Source: Candidatus Nanopelagicales bacterium
Lineage (GTDB): Bacteria > Actinomycetota > Actinomycetes > S36-B12
NCBI GenBank assembly: GCA_028825115.1
Contig: JAPKAV010000006.1
Location: 1 to 64,000, forward strand
Length of the DNA stretch: 64,000 nt
Reading direction: 5' to 3'
Shown piece after piece: positions 10,087 through 20,309 of the stretch (the stretch's first letter is position 1; each line of letters begins with the position of its first letter). Under the pieces are notes generated by a model. That model was not told the DNA's origin, searched no databases, and worked only from the letters and a program-made list of their open reading frames with translations. A program made the position numbers and the translations under genes.

Positions 10087-10593
10087 TCAATTATTGGGGT
10101 TAGATTCCATTGTGCTGGATAATTTTCCTTGGAGGCGTTTCAACACGGCTTCGGGTACCAGCCCGCCAACATCGCCACCGTGAGTGGCCACGTCCTTGAC
10201 CAGACTCGAGGATAAATAGCTGTAGAGGGGATTAGTCGAGATGAAACAGGTCTCCACCTGGGTTAACCGATAATTCATCTGCGCCATTTGAAGCTCGTAA
10301 TCAAAATCACTCACAGCCCGTAACCCTTTAACAATGGCATTGACTTCATGGTCCTTGCAGTAGTCCACCAACAGGCCGTAGAAGGAATCCACGGTGACAT
10401 TGGGTAAATGTGCGGTCGCTTCGGTGAGCATCTCGATTCGCTCCTCAACCGTGAATAATGACTCCTTTATTTTATTGATCAGAACGGCGACGATCACTTG
10501 ATCTGACATGCGAGATGCACGCTCAAAGACATCAAGGTGTCCCATAGTTACGGGGTCAAATGACCCCGGGCATACCGCAATCCGCATCCGCAT
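10087..10593 (-). CDS. coaD: phosphopantetheine adenylyltransferase
   Basis: AVCPGSFDPVTMGHLDVFERA, ...NPLYSYLSSSLVKDVATHGGDV. Confidence 0.97.
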   Translation of the reverse strand: MRMRIAVCPGSFDPVTMGHLDVFERASRMSDQVIVAVLINKIKESLFTVEERIEMLTEATAHLPNVTVDSFYGLLVDYCKDHEVNAIVKGLRAVSDFDYELQMAQMNYRLTQVETCFISTNPLYSYLSSSLVKDVATHGGDVGGLVPEAVLKRLQGKLSSTMESNPNN

Positions 10594-10596
10594 TCC

Positions 10597-11172
10597 TCAA
10601 CTAGTTGGCCATGATTCAACCTGACCGTACCAAAGTTTAGAGTCACCGTAACCACGCTCCCACACATATCGCAAAAAGTGGGGTGCAACTGTGCCAAACG
10701 GTGAAGGAGAGCGGGTGCCCCGCTCACACACGAGCAGTGCTTCATCTAGGAGCGTGCTGGCACTGAGTTTCGCCAAAAACCGCTGCACTTCACCGTCAGA
10801 ATGGGCATAAGGCGGGTCAAGAAAGACGATGTCTACCTGTGCTTGGGGAATCCATGAATACGCATCAGCCTTCAATGACCGAACATCAAGGCCGCAATCG
10901 GCCACATTGCGCTCGATAGTTGCATGTGCTGAAGAATCGTTCTCGATCAGAACCACCTCGCGAGCACCACGACTCTTGGCCTCGAGCCCAATCGCACCCG
11001 AGCCGGCGAATAGATCGACAAAACTCACGTGTGACCACTGCAGATTCGATTGCGCTAGATAAGAATCAATGCTGGAAAATAGGGCTTCCCGCATCCGATC
11101 AGAGCTTGGCCGCGTACCAATTTTGGGAACCTGAAGTTTTCGCCCGCGAGCTGACCCGGAGATGATTCGCAT
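10597..11172 (-). CDS. rsmD: 16S rRNA (guanine966-N2)-methyltransferase RsmD
   Basis: MRIISGSARGRKL, DLFAGSGAIGLEAKSRGA, DIVFLDPPY. Confidence 0.95.
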   Translation of the reverse strand: MRIISGSARGRKLQVPKIGTRPSSDRMREALFSSIDSYLAQSNLQWSHVSFVDLFAGSGAIGLEAKSRGAREVVLIENDSSAHATIERNVADCGLDVRSLKADAYSWIPQAQVDIVFLDPPYAHSDGEVQRFLAKLSASTLLDEALLVCERGTRSPSPFGTVAPHFLRYVWERGYGDSKLWYGQVESWPTS

Positions 11173-13331
11173 TAAGACTTTTCCAAGTACTCAGCACGCT
11201 GAATCTCAAAAATATCGATTGTTTCCATCACTTGGCCCCAAAGCTTGCTGGTAAATAACTCGTCAATGTCCTGGCGTACTTTATCAATGAAGTCCAGGTC
11301 GTCGATTACCTTAAGTAAGCGAAGTGAACTCAATGCACCAGATTGATCTTGCCCCAGCACATCGCCTTCGCCTCGAATCTCAAGGTCCTTCTGGGAAAGC
11401 GCGAACCCATCACGCGAATCCCGTACGGCTTCGAGTCGATCAGTGGACGCAGCACTTTGCGTACTTCCGTGAACCAAAATGCACACGCCTGGTTTAGACC
11501 CACGACCAATCCGCCCCCGCAACTGATGCAATTGAGAAATGCCAAATCTTTCTGCGTTGAGCACGATAATCATCGTTGCAATAGGAATGTCTACACCGAC
11601 TTCGATCACGGTCGTCGCGATCAAAACATCAACTTTCGGCTCCGCGAAGCCTTCGAATCGGCGCATGGCTTCGCGTTTGGCGTTCGAGTCCAAAGCTCCA
11701 TGCAGTTTTTCAAATGAAATTTGCGGATACCGTGCTGTCAACGAGTCATAAGTTTCTTCAACCGAAGCAAGTGGCTCACGGCCTGATGATTTATCGCTTT
11801 TTGGGTCCGTTTCCGGCGGTGAGATACTCGGACACACGACAAAAACGCGATTTCCTGCAGCAGCCTCTTCAGCCATGCGTTCCCACACCCGTTCTACAAA
11901 CCGGGGTCTACCAGAAGTGGGTACTAGAAAGGTCTGAATTTCTGCTCGCAATTTTGGGGACTCGACCAATGTCGAAACGTCTAGGTCACCAAAAACAGTT
12001 AGCGCAACGGTCCTAGGGATCGGGGTCGCCGTCATTACCAACAGGTGCGGCCGCAACTCGTCTTGGCCTTTTGTCAACATTATTGCTCGCTGCTCAACTC
12101 CAAACCGATGTTGCTCGTCGATCACAATCAGACCTAAGTCGAAGAACGCAACATTGTCTTCAAGGAGTGCATGAGTTCCGATAAGAATATCGATGTCTCC
12201 ACTTTGAGTATCTAGCAGGATCTTGCGACGATTTGGCACTGACATGGCACCGGTAAGCAGCTCAACATGAATCGGCCGCGAGGTAACCCCCTTCAAGAAT
12301 CTTCGCAAGGATTCATAGTGCTGAACTGCGAGCACCTCAGTGGGCGCGAGCAAAGCGATCTGCCCGCCAGATTCAATAACTGTGAGCATCGCGCGAATCG
12401 ACACAATCGTTTTTCCGCTACCCACATCTCCTTGCAGGAGCCTGGTCATGGGGACACCTTGCGCTAGGTCCGCAGCGATCTCCTCCCCCACCATAATTTG
12501 ACCCTGCGTTAAGCCAAATGGAAGTGAACTATCAAACTCGGGAGTCAGCGCGGAATCGCTCCCACCTCGAGCGAGTGCGAGTGCGGACTTGGCGTTGCTC
12601 TTGCGCTGGCGCATCAGGGCTAAAAGAACAAACGCTTCTTCGTACTTTATCCGTTCGGTCGCTCTAACAATTTCACCATGATTCTTTGGCTGGTGGATCG
12701 CATGAAGTGATTCGATTTTAGTCATGAAGCCGTGCTTGATCACCAATTCTGTCGGAAGTGGGTCGGTCAACCGATCAGCTGAGGCGAGAACTACGTCGAT
12801 GGCCGCTTGAATTTGCCATGAAGCAAGTGATTGGGAACTTGGATAGACCGGGATAATTTCCCCGGTGAATTCGGTGATTGCATCGATTTCCTCTGCCACC
12901 CCGTTTCCAGTGTCGGTAAAAAGCGCATACTGCGGATGGGCCAGCGTTCGTACTCCGCGAAATTCTGACACCGTCCCGGCAAACAAGCCGATTCGACCGA
13001 CTTTCAATTCCCGCTCACGCCATTTTTGGTTAAAAAATGTGAGTTCCATAGATTCGACACCGTCAGAGACACTTACAACCAAGATGAACCCACGCTTTTG
13101 TTGCATGCGCCGAGAGTCAACACCTCTAATGGTGGCCAAAATAGTTACCGGAACGCCCACTTCGACTTTGTCAAAGGGTGTCAAATTTCCTCGGTCAAGG
13201 TACCTACGTGGGTAATGGTTGAGTAGCCCACCGGCAGTGGTGATTCCAAATGCCTTTTCCACACTTGCCGCACTTTTCCCTCCGATTAACTCCTTCAGGG
13301 TAGTGGTAAGAAAATTTTTTCGACCGCTCAC
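11172..13331 (-). CDS. recG: ATP-dependent DNA helicase RecG
   Basis: LLQGDVGSGKTIVSIRAML, DEQHRFGVEQR, MTATPIPRTVALTVFGDLD; GTG start at 13331 next to upstream TAG is likelier than 13394. Confidence 0.96.
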   Translation of the reverse strand: MSGRKNFLTTTLKELIGGKSAASVEKAFGITTAGGLLNHYPRRYLDRGNLTPFDKVEVGVPVTILATIRGVDSRRMQQKRGFILVVSVSDGVESMELTFFNQKWRERELKVGRIGLFAGTVSEFRGVRTLAHPQYALFTDTGNGVAEEIDAITEFTGEIIPVYPSSQSLASWQIQAAIDVVLASADRLTDPLPTELVIKHGFMTKIESLHAIHQPKNHGEIVRATERIKYEEAFVLLALMRQRKSNAKSALALARGGSDSALTPEFDSSLPFGLTQGQIMVGEEIAADLAQGVPMTRLLQGDVGSGKTIVSIRAMLTVIESGGQIALLAPTEVLAVQHYESLRRFLKGVTSRPIHVELLTGAMSVPNRRKILLDTQSGDIDILIGTHALLEDNVAFFDLGLIVIDEQHRFGVEQRAIMLTKGQDELRPHLLVMTATPIPRTVALTVFGDLDVSTLVESPKLRAEIQTFLVPTSGRPRFVERVWERMAEEAAAGNRVFVVCPSISPPETDPKSDKSSGREPLASVEETYDSLTARYPQISFEKLHGALDSNAKREAMRRFEGFAEPKVDVLIATTVIEVGVDIPIATMIIVLNAERFGISQLHQLRGRIGRGSKPGVCILVHGSTQSAASTDRLEAVRDSRDGFALSQKDLEIRGEGDVLGQDQSGALSSLRLLKVIDDLDFIDKVRQDIDELFTSKLWGQVMETIDIFEIQRAEYLEKS

Positions 13332-13332
13332 G

Positions 13333-14964
13333 CTACTCGACTCCGAAAATAAACGGCCATAGCGGCTGCTCTCCTGAAACGAATTCACACTCAATCAATG
13401 GGTAGCCGGTCTTAATCCAGGCAAGTAATGATTCGATGTGGACATCGGTGACTTCGGCACCCGTGACTATCGTCAGTAACTCGGCACCCGGCGCCAACAT
13501 GCGTCTGAGCACACTTCTACTTGACGCTACAAGATCGCTATCAATGGCACTAATTTCTCCGTCAATGAGGCCCAGGTAGTCACCCGTCTTGCATGCACCA
13601 GCCATGGTTAATACGTCTCGGGTTGCTCGGGTGATTGCTCCATAGTGTGTTGCTCCCGCAGCCCGCGTCATGGCAACCACATCCTGATCGAAGTCCAACA
13701 CAGGATCATGAATGGCGACTGCGGCTAGTGACTGCGTAATCGCACGACTGGGAATCACCGACACCCGATAGCCCATGCTCCGCAAGTAAGAAGCAGCAAT
13801 ATCAGCGACTGGATGCGTATCCCGATCCGCCGGAAGGATCACGACCTCCTTGGCTTCATTTCCACTGATGACGGAGATGATCTCAGCGGCAGATGGCTGC
13901 TGCCGTGCAGGCGTGGCAATGCATATCACGCCTAATGATTCCAATAATCGACGAATGCCTTCGCCGTGAGTGACCGCAAGCAAAATTCGAGACCGCCGTG
14001 TCTGGGCTTGTGCACGCTCTTGCGAAATTGAGTGGAGTTCCAGTGGAACAACGGAAACCTGCCTAACCACCCCGCGCTCCAAACCCGCATTGATGCAATC
14101 AGAGACTCGATTCAACGCAGAGTGGACGTGCACCTTCCACAAAGAATCGAATCCGGCGATCATCACGCTCGTACCCACGCCTTCCAAAGCCTCTTGTAAT
14201 GGAGCCTTATCCACCGCTTCAAAGTCATACATGACCTCACATTCGACAGCAGTGCTGTTGGATTCGTACTGCACCGCCGCCGGGGCAAACTCACCCAGTG
14301 GCTGCACAGCGTGTTCAACCCGCCGTGGCGTCTCACCCGTCAGGACCGTAACCAGTGCGTCTAGAACCACGACCAGTCCCCGGCCTCCAGCGTCAACTAC
14401 CCCTGCGTCGCGTAATACTGCCAACAATTCCGGGGTGTGCAGTAGCGCGGTATATGCCGCATCCGCCGCTGCGGTGGCAACCTTCGCTAAGTCTTCCCCC
14501 TGAGCCGTGACGCGCGAAGCTTCTTGGGCCGCTCGTGCGGCAACCGTAAGGATTGTTCCTTCCCAGGGAACCGCTACCGCATGATATGCACCACGAGCAC
14601 CGTGGGACAACGCCTGAGCGAAATTTTCCGGACTCGTCGCGATCTCTGACATGAGGTCGCGCAAGAACGCTGAGAAAATCACTCCTGAATTCCCTCGGGC
14701 GCCCAAGATCGCGGCCTTACCCACCCAGTGGGCCGCTTGGGCCAAGTCATCGGCTGGCTCCCTCAACGCCGTGCAGGCAGCCTCCACCGTGAGATACAGA
14801 TTCGTGCCGGTGTCGCCATCGGGGACCGGGAACACATTCAGAGCATCGATTTCAGCACGAGCCACCCGTAATGCACCCTGTGCTTGGATCAGCCACGAGT
14901 GCAATATGGGCACGGTTATTTCTGTGATGGGGGCATGAGTGATCTGTGACCTTTGCTCGGCCAT
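13333..14964 (-). CDS. DAK2 / DegV-linked dihydroxyacetone-kinase-like protein (YloV/FakA-like)
   Basis: NVFPVPDGDTGTNLYLT, GARGNSGVIFSAFLRD, DAGGRGLVVVLDAL. Confidence 0.9.
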   Translation of the reverse strand: MAEQRSQITHAPITEITVPILHSWLIQAQGALRVARAEIDALNVFPVPDGDTGTNLYLTVEAACTALREPADDLAQAAHWVGKAAILGARGNSGVIFSAFLRDLMSEIATSPENFAQALSHGARGAYHAVAVPWEGTILTVAARAAQEASRVTAQGEDLAKVATAAADAAYTALLHTPELLAVLRDAGVVDAGGRGLVVVLDALVTVLTGETPRRVEHAVQPLGEFAPAAVQYESNSTAVECEVMYDFEAVDKAPLQEALEGVGTSVMIAGFDSLWKVHVHSALNRVSDCINAGLERGVVRQVSVVPLELHSISQERAQAQTRRSRILLAVTHGEGIRRLLESLGVICIATPARQQPSAAEIISVISGNEAKEVVILPADRDTHPVADIAASYLRSMGYRVSVIPSRAITQSLAAVAIHDPVLDFDQDVVAMTRAAGATHYGAITRATRDVLTMAGACKTGDYLGLIDGEISAIDSDLVASSRSVLRRMLAPGAELLTIVTGAEVTDVHIESLLAWIKTGYPLIECEFVSGEQPLWPFIFGVE

Positions 14965-15149
14965 GGCCCCTCCTTCACTTTGTAGCAGTGGATCGGCTAT
15001 TCTTCCTCAGGTTTAACATGAGTACTCTAAAGGAACCAGCTAGAGCCAGTGCCTAAGTGCACGACTCTCGTGTAATCCTTGCGCATGAGACCCTGACAAC
15101 CAACCGGATCCGTCTGGATCCATTGTTTTAATCTGACGAAGGAGTCATT

Positions 15150-15341
15150 GTGGCTGCAAACTGCGACATCTGCGGGAAGGGCCCTAGCTTCGGCCATAAC
15201 GTTTCTCATTCACAGCGTAAGACCAATCGTCGCTGGAATCCGAATATCCAGCGCGTTCGCGCTCTGGTTGGCAAAACCCCCAAGCGACTCAATGTGTGTA
15301 CTTCCTGCATCAAAGCGGGCAAAGTGGTGCGCGCCTCCTAA
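15150..15341 (+). CDS. rpmB: 50S ribosomal protein L28
   Basis: [37 protein letters not shown]. Confidence 0.96.
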   Translation: MAANCDICGKGPSFGHNVSHSQRKTNRRWNPNIQRVRALVGKTPKRLNVCTSCIKAGKVVRAS

Positions 15342-15344
15342 AAC

Positions 15345-16337
15345 CTAGGAGGAAAAGTGTCTAAAGCCCGGCACTTGTTCAAAAGCATCCGCATACGCGA
15401 CACCGTCAATAAGGACAGCTCCAACCGGTGCGGGAGCTACTTTCCCAATCGCAGTAAAGCCCCTTGGCATCCTCTTCTTTGGTGGGAAAGTTGCCACGAT
15501 CGCGTGATCATCGCCTCCTGCGAGGATCCACCCCATGGGGTCGACTCCAAATGCGGCCGCGGTCGAGACAAGTTCTTCTGGCACAGCAATTTTTTTTGTG
15601 TCAAGTTCAATGCATACCCCGGAGCCTCGCGCAATGTGCTCAAGGTCAGCCACCAGACCATCAGAAATATCAATCATTGAAGTCGCCCCACTTTTGGCAG
15701 CGCGAGCACCCGCGGAGTAGTCAATATTGGGCACTCTAAACGCATCCACTAAAACCCGAGGAGACCGTAATCCCCGTTGCAAAACCCGGAGCCCCGCGGC
15801 GGCCATACCCGATCTGCCACAAATTCCCACTGTGTCTCCCGCACCAGCACCACTTCGAGCCAGCGCTGCTCCCGAAAGGAGGTGACCAATTGCCGTCACC
15901 GAAATCACAATATTCTCGCAATCGCTGACATCACCACCCAAGACCACTGCACCGGCGCTATCTGCTTCCTCCATAAAGCCCGCGAGAAACTCGCCGGCCC
16001 AATGACTAGTTGTGCTCCCCGGCATCCCGATCGCGAGCAAAACGCCCGCCGGCTGCGCCCCCATGGCACACACGTCTGCCATCGAGGCTGCAGCGCAACG
16101 ACGACCAATCTCGATTCCCGTTGACCAGTCCGTACGAAAATGCTTGCCTTCTGCATACATATCCACGCTGAGAGCGAGCGACGAGCCCTCAGTACTAATG
16201 ACAGCCGCGTCGTCACCAGCAGGAACCTCGACGCCGATTCCGGAAATCTTGGCCGCATTGATTTGCGAGAGGATCTTTGTGACAAGTCCTAATTCCCCGA
16301 GGTCTGCAAGGGTTTCACTAGCGGCTTCTGGACTCAC
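15345..16337 (-). CDS. thiL: thiamine-monophosphate kinase
   Basis: GDDAAVI, SVDMYAEGKHFRTDWSTGIEIGRRCAAASMADVCAMGAQP, GGDVSDC. Confidence 0.94.
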   Translation of the reverse strand: MSPEAASETLADLGELGLVTKILSQINAAKISGIGVEVPAGDDAAVISTEGSSLALSVDMYAEGKHFRTDWSTGIEIGRRCAAASMADVCAMGAQPAGVLLAIGMPGSTTSHWAGEFLAGFMEEADSAGAVVLGGDVSDCENIVISVTAIGHLLSGAALARSGAGAGDTVGICGRSGMAAAGLRVLQRGLRSPRVLVDAFRVPNIDYSAGARAAKSGATSMIDISDGLVADLEHIARGSGVCIELDTKKIAVPEELVSTAAAFGVDPMGWILAGGDDHAIVATFPPKKRMPRGFTAIGKVAPAPVGAVLIDGVAYADAFEQVPGFRHFSS

Positions 16338-16399
16338 AGCTTTGAGCCTTTCTGTTGATCAACTGGGAAAAGCACCCGGTTCAAATATAGAGTGGGGTC

Positions 16400-16639
16400 A
16401 TGTCGGTGCAAGCATATGTATTAATTCAAACCGAAGTCGGTAAGGCGGCCACCGTCGTCGAGTCGATTCGCGCTATTTCTGGGGTCGCCGTCGCCGAGGA
16501 CGTCACTGGACCATACGACGTAATTGTTAAAGCCGAGGCCCGAACCATGGACGAACTCGGAAGGCTTGTCGTCGCCAAGATTCAAGCGGTTTCGGGTATC
16601 ACCAGAACATTGACCTGTCCCATTGTGAACCTTGTATAA
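16400..16639 (+). CDS. Lrp/AsnC ligand-binding (RAM) domain protein, stand-alone
   Basis: 79 aa MSVQAYVLIQTEVGKAATVVESIRAISGVAVAEDVTGPYDVIVKAEA..., no HTH. Confidence 0.88.
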   Translation: MSVQAYVLIQTEVGKAATVVESIRAISGVAVAEDVTGPYDVIVKAEARTMDELGRLVVAKIQAVSGITRTLTCPIVNLV

Positions 16640-17069
16640 CAACAGAGCGGCGATTGCTTGTGGCCTTATCTTTTTAGCAAGCCTGACTGCTTGTAGTTCA
16701 CCTTTGCGCGTGGAACCGGGTGAGGAATCAGAGAGCCAATTTTGTACCGAACTTGGTGCGATCCTGCCCGTAAGCATGGAGGGTGCGTTGTTACGCAACA
16801 GCAATCCAGATTCCCCCGGAACGAAAGCTTGGGGTGATCCGGCAATCGTGGCGCGATGTGGGGTTGCAGTACCCACAACTTATTCCGCTACCAGCCAGCT
16901 TCTCGAGGTTGATGGGGTCACTTGGTACCCCGAAGAATTGCAGGCCGGCGTGCGATTCACTTCACTTCAGACTCCTGAATTAGTCGAAGTGTCTATACCG
17001 AGCGCTTACGAATCAACGGCTGACATCCTCACCGAATTAAGCTTAGATATTAGCTCTCTCACACCTTAA
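16632..17069 (+). CDS. DUF3515-like lipoprotein
   Basis: Lipobox LASLTACSS, position between the Lrp-RAM protein and ddl as in other actinobacteria. Confidence 0.75.
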   Translation: MYNNRAAIACGLIFLASLTACSSPLRVEPGEESESQFCTELGAILPVSMEGALLRNSNPDSPGTKAWGDPAIVARCGVAVPTTYSATSQLLEVDGVTWYPEELQAGVRFTSLQTPELVEVSIPSAYESTADILTELSLDISSLTP

Positions 17070-17072
17070 TTT

Positions 17073-18146
17073 TCACAGAGCCGCACGCACCAGTCGATCA
17101 ACGATCTTCGGGAAACTCACTCCAGCTTGCTGCCACATTCGAGCAAACATCGATATTGGGGTGAAACCAGGGATCGTATTAATCTCGTTGAAAATAATTC
17201 GATCACCATCAAGGAAAAAGTCAACTCGTGCATAGCCCGTACATCCCAACAACATAAAAACATGAACCGCGAGACGCTGGATTTCACGCACCACCTCAGG
17301 ATCAAGGTCAGCTGGAACTATCAATTCCGCGCCATCGCTAATATATTTTGCTTCAAAGTCATAAAACGGAAATTGATCTTTAACTTTTATCTCACCGACT
17401 GGGCTTGCTTCAACACCAGATTCACCCACTAGCACGCCCACTTCCAATTCCCGTGGGTTGGCTAAACCTTGTTCGACAATCACGTCAGGACACGAATGAA
17501 AAGCGTGCTGGCATGCCAGCTCGTAATCTTCTATTTGATTCACCATAGAAATGCCAATAGATGAACCACCGGACACCGGCTTAACAAACCAGGGGAAAGG
17601 AAATGCATGTGTCGGCGGTCCGACTGTCATTGCCGCTGAGCTCTGGGGGAACCAGTTGCCAGCATCGACGCCAGCTGCGCGGACTAACTCTTTAGTTGTT
17701 AACTTATTCATGCAGATTGCTGATGCCTGCACACCCGAACCGACCACCGGGATTCCCATGCTGTGACATACACCTTGAATTGCCCCGTCTTCCCCACCGA
17801 CGCCATGCAGAACCGGAAAGACAACCAAAATGGGGCTGAATTCACCGTCGATCTCAATCCCGGGCGCACTCGCATTCATGACCAAGCGCACAACTTGATC
17901 ACGTTTGCCTACCTCAGGGTAATGATTGGCAGTGATTTCATAGGACTCAACTTCAAAAGGGGCGACCTCGACCCAGGTGCCGTCTGAAGTAATCCCAATG
18001 CACAAAACCTTGTAGCCCAAATCGAGAAGGGCGGCAAGTACCGACTTCGCGCTCAGACATGAAATGGAGTGCTCCGGACTCCTCCCGCCAAAGACAAGAG
18101 CAACCACCCCGGGAGCCGAACTCACAGAATTAGACATTAACTGCAT
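17073..18146 (-). CDS. ddl: D-alanine--D-alanine ligase
   Basis: VALVFGGRSPEHSISCLSAKSV, FVKPVSGGSSIGI, GYARVDFFLDGDRIIFNEINTIPGFTPISMFARMW; real start ATG 18146 or 18137, not 18458. Confidence 0.96.
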   Translation of the reverse strand: MQLMSNSVSSAPGVVALVFGGRSPEHSISCLSAKSVLAALLDLGYKVLCIGITSDGTWVEVAPFEVESYEITANHYPEVGKRDQVVRLVMNASAPGIEIDGEFSPILVVFPVLHGVGGEDGAIQGVCHSMGIPVVGSGVQASAICMNKLTTKELVRAAGVDAGNWFPQSSAAMTVGPPTHAFPFPWFVKPVSGGSSIGISMVNQIEDYELACQHAFHSCPDVIVEQGLANPRELEVGVLVGESGVEASPVGEIKVKDQFPFYDFEAKYISDGAELIVPADLDPEVVREIQRLAVHVFMLLGCTGYARVDFFLDGDRIIFNEINTIPGFTPISMFARMWQQAGVSFPKIVDRLVRAAL

Positions 18147-18214
18147 GTCCTCACCGTACCGGAATGCATTTGCCCCATCTGGGAGCCCAATCTGCAAGGT
18201 GTCCCTAATAGAAT

Positions 18215-19276
18215 GTGAGCGTGGATGCCAAGGACCTTGACCCCAGTACTCGGGTTGTGAGCTCGGGAAGACCCGCTGCGCAGCCCGACAATCCTGTGAA
18301 TGCGCCAATCGTGCCCGCCTCAACTTTTCATGCGGGTGGTCAATTGGAATATGGGCGGGAAAATAACCCGACTGCCGCCGCGCTTGAATTGGCATTGGGC
18401 GAATTGGACGGTGGCGAAGCTCTTGTTTTCTCGTCGGGCATGGCGGCGGCGAATGCATTGATGGACATATGGCCGGTGGGAACTTGTGTAATTGCGCCTA
18501 ATACGGCCTACACGGGTGTAGCAGTCCGACTCCGTGAACTACACGAACGCGGTCAGATCGAGCTCACCACTTGCAATGTGACAAACACCGAATTGATCCT
18601 GAGTCTGCTCCCCCAGTCCCAGGTACTCTGGATTGAATCACCCACCAATCCACTCCTTGAGGTCGCAGAGCTTGAGGTGCTCATGGGTCGGGCTCGTGCC
18701 CACGGAGTCACCACAATTGTGGACAACACATTTGCCAGCCCGGTGCGTCAAAAGCCACTCGCTATGGGCGCAGATTTTGTTTTGCATAGTGTTACCAAGG
18801 TTCTTAGTGGTCACTCAGACTTGCTTATGGGAGCTGTTATTACGCGGGAACATGCCGACTGGGAAAAACTCCAAGTACGGCGCGTATTGCTCGGCGCAAT
18901 GCCAAGTGCCTTTGACTGCTACCTAGCCCTGAGAGGATTGCGGACGCTTTTTGTTCGCTACGAAAGATCCGAGGCTAACGCGATGGCAATAGCCCCCAAG
19001 CTCACAGCACATCCCGGTGTATACAGGGTGAGGTATCCAGGTTGGGGCACTATCGCGTCCATCGAAATTGATGGGGATGCTGATCGAGTGTGTGAAGCAA
19101 CTCGCCTGTGGACCTATGCAACGAGTCTGGGTGGGGTTGAATCGCTCCTTGAACGACGGCGTAGGTGGCCACTCGAGAGTGACACGGTTCCTAAGAATCT
19201 AATTCGACTTTCATTTGGAATTGAGAATCCCGATGACCTTTGGGCAGACTTAGATCAAGCGCTTTTGCACAGGTAA
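18215..19276 (+). CDS. PLP-dependent Cys/Met metabolism enzyme (cystathionine gamma-synthase/lyase-like, short actinobacterial form)
   Basis: PASTFHAGG...EYGRENNPTAAALE, VDNTFASPVRQKPLAMGADFVLHSVTKVLSGHSDLLMG, SLGGVESLLE. Confidence 0.9.
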   Translation: MSVDAKDLDPSTRVVSSGRPAAQPDNPVNAPIVPASTFHAGGQLEYGRENNPTAAALELALGELDGGEALVFSSGMAAANALMDIWPVGTCVIAPNTAYTGVAVRLRELHERGQIELTTCNVTNTELILSLLPQSQVLWIESPTNPLLEVAELEVLMGRARAHGVTTIVDNTFASPVRQKPLAMGADFVLHSVTKVLSGHSDLLMGAVITREHADWEKLQVRRVLLGAMPSAFDCYLALRGLRTLFVRYERSEANAMAIAPKLTAHPGVYRVRYPGWGTIASIEIDGDADRVCEATRLWTYATSLGGVESLLERRRRWPLESDTVPKNLIRLSFGIENPDDLWADLDQALLHR

Positions 19277-19310
19277 TGACTGCAGATCGCGAAGGCTAAA
19301 ACTTCAGGTA

Positions 19311-20309
19311 CTACAACTCTGACTTTGTGTCACGCGCCATGAAAGAACTCAATAGGTCCCGCGGCGGCTTATCAAAATGCAAGACCGCAACAACCTCTGC
19401 CGTTATCGGCATTTCAACACCAAGTTTTTGTGCCAACTCCAAGATCGGCTGGCAGCTTTTAAATGCCTCGCAAGTTTGGTTAGTTACTGCAATTGTTTCT
19501 TTGACGGAGAGACCTCTGCCCAGGTTTTCGCCAAATGTGCGATTTCGGGAAAGCGGTGATTGGCACGTGGCAACCAAGTCGCCCACCCCGGCCAGCCCCA
19601 AAAATGTCAAGGGGTCGGCTCCGAGCGCCACCCCTAATCTGCCAATTTCTGCCAATCCGCGAGTAATCAAAGAAGATTGAGAATTTTCTCCCAGACCCAT
19701 GCCTACCGCGATTCCGTTTGCCACCGCAATCACATTTTTGACCGCACCACCAATCTCCGTCCCGATAACGTCAGTTGTCCAATAGGGGCGGAAGTAGTCG
19801 GTTGTACAGGCTCGCTGGATTGCAACTGCGCTGGCTTGCGTCGAGGCCGCAACGGTTGTTGCTGTAGGTTGACGGGCGATTATTTCCTTCGCCAAATTTG
19901 GACCGGAAACAACCGCAATTCGTTGGGGATCAGCCCCTGTTGCTTGGGCTATCACCTCACTCATCCGCATTGACGTCCCAAGTTCAATGCCCTTCATCAG
20001 GCTCACGAACACGGCTTCGTCCCTTATCCATTGCGCCCAATCCTTTAGGTTGGCCCGCAGTGATTGCGCTGGCACTGCCAGCACCACAATCTCAGCGCTC
20101 TGCAGCGCCTCTTGTGGATCGGTAGTCGCAATAATCGATTCTGGTAAGTCGACGTCCGGGTGATAGCGACTATTTCTGTGAAACTGGTTGATATCCGCGG
20201 CCATTTCTCCATCCCGCGTCCACAGGGTCACTTGGGAACCCGCTTCAGCCAATACGACGGCGAACGCCGTACCCCAAGAGCCGCCACCCATTATGGCCAC
20301 GCGCGTCAC
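19311..20309 (-). CDS. gpsA: glycerol-3-phosphate dehydrogenase [NAD(P)+]
   Basis: MTRVAIMGGGSWGTAFAVVLAEAG, VVSGPNLAKEI, GAVKNVIAVANGI. Confidence 0.97.
   Translation of the reverse strand: MTRVAIMGGGSWGTAFAVVLAEAGSQVTLWTRDGEMAADINQFHRNSRYHPDVDLPESIIATTDPQEALQSAEIVVLAVPAQSLRANLKDWAQWIRDEAVFVSLMKGIELGTSMRMSEVIAQATGADPQRIAVVSGPNLAKEIIARQPTATTVAASTQASAVAIQRACTTDYFRPYWTTDVIGTEIGGAVKNVIAVANGIAVGMGLGENSQSSLITRGLAEIGRLGVALGADPLTFLGLAGVGDLVATCQSPLSRNRTFGENLGRGLSVKETIAVTNQTCEAFKSCQPILELAQKLGVEMPITAEVVAVLHFDKPPRDLLSSFMARDTKSEL

Noticed and set aside
13970-14503. Plus-strand 177-aa ORF
   Set aside because: Antisense to the well-supported DAK2-family gene; composition (S/T/R/P-rich) typical of antisense shadow ORFs.
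18215-19276. Truncated/inactive cystathionine gamma-synthase
   Set aside because: Shorter than typical CGS, but the PLP-lysine motif SVTKVLSGHSD and C-terminal motifs are retained; looks like a compact actinobacterial subfamily.
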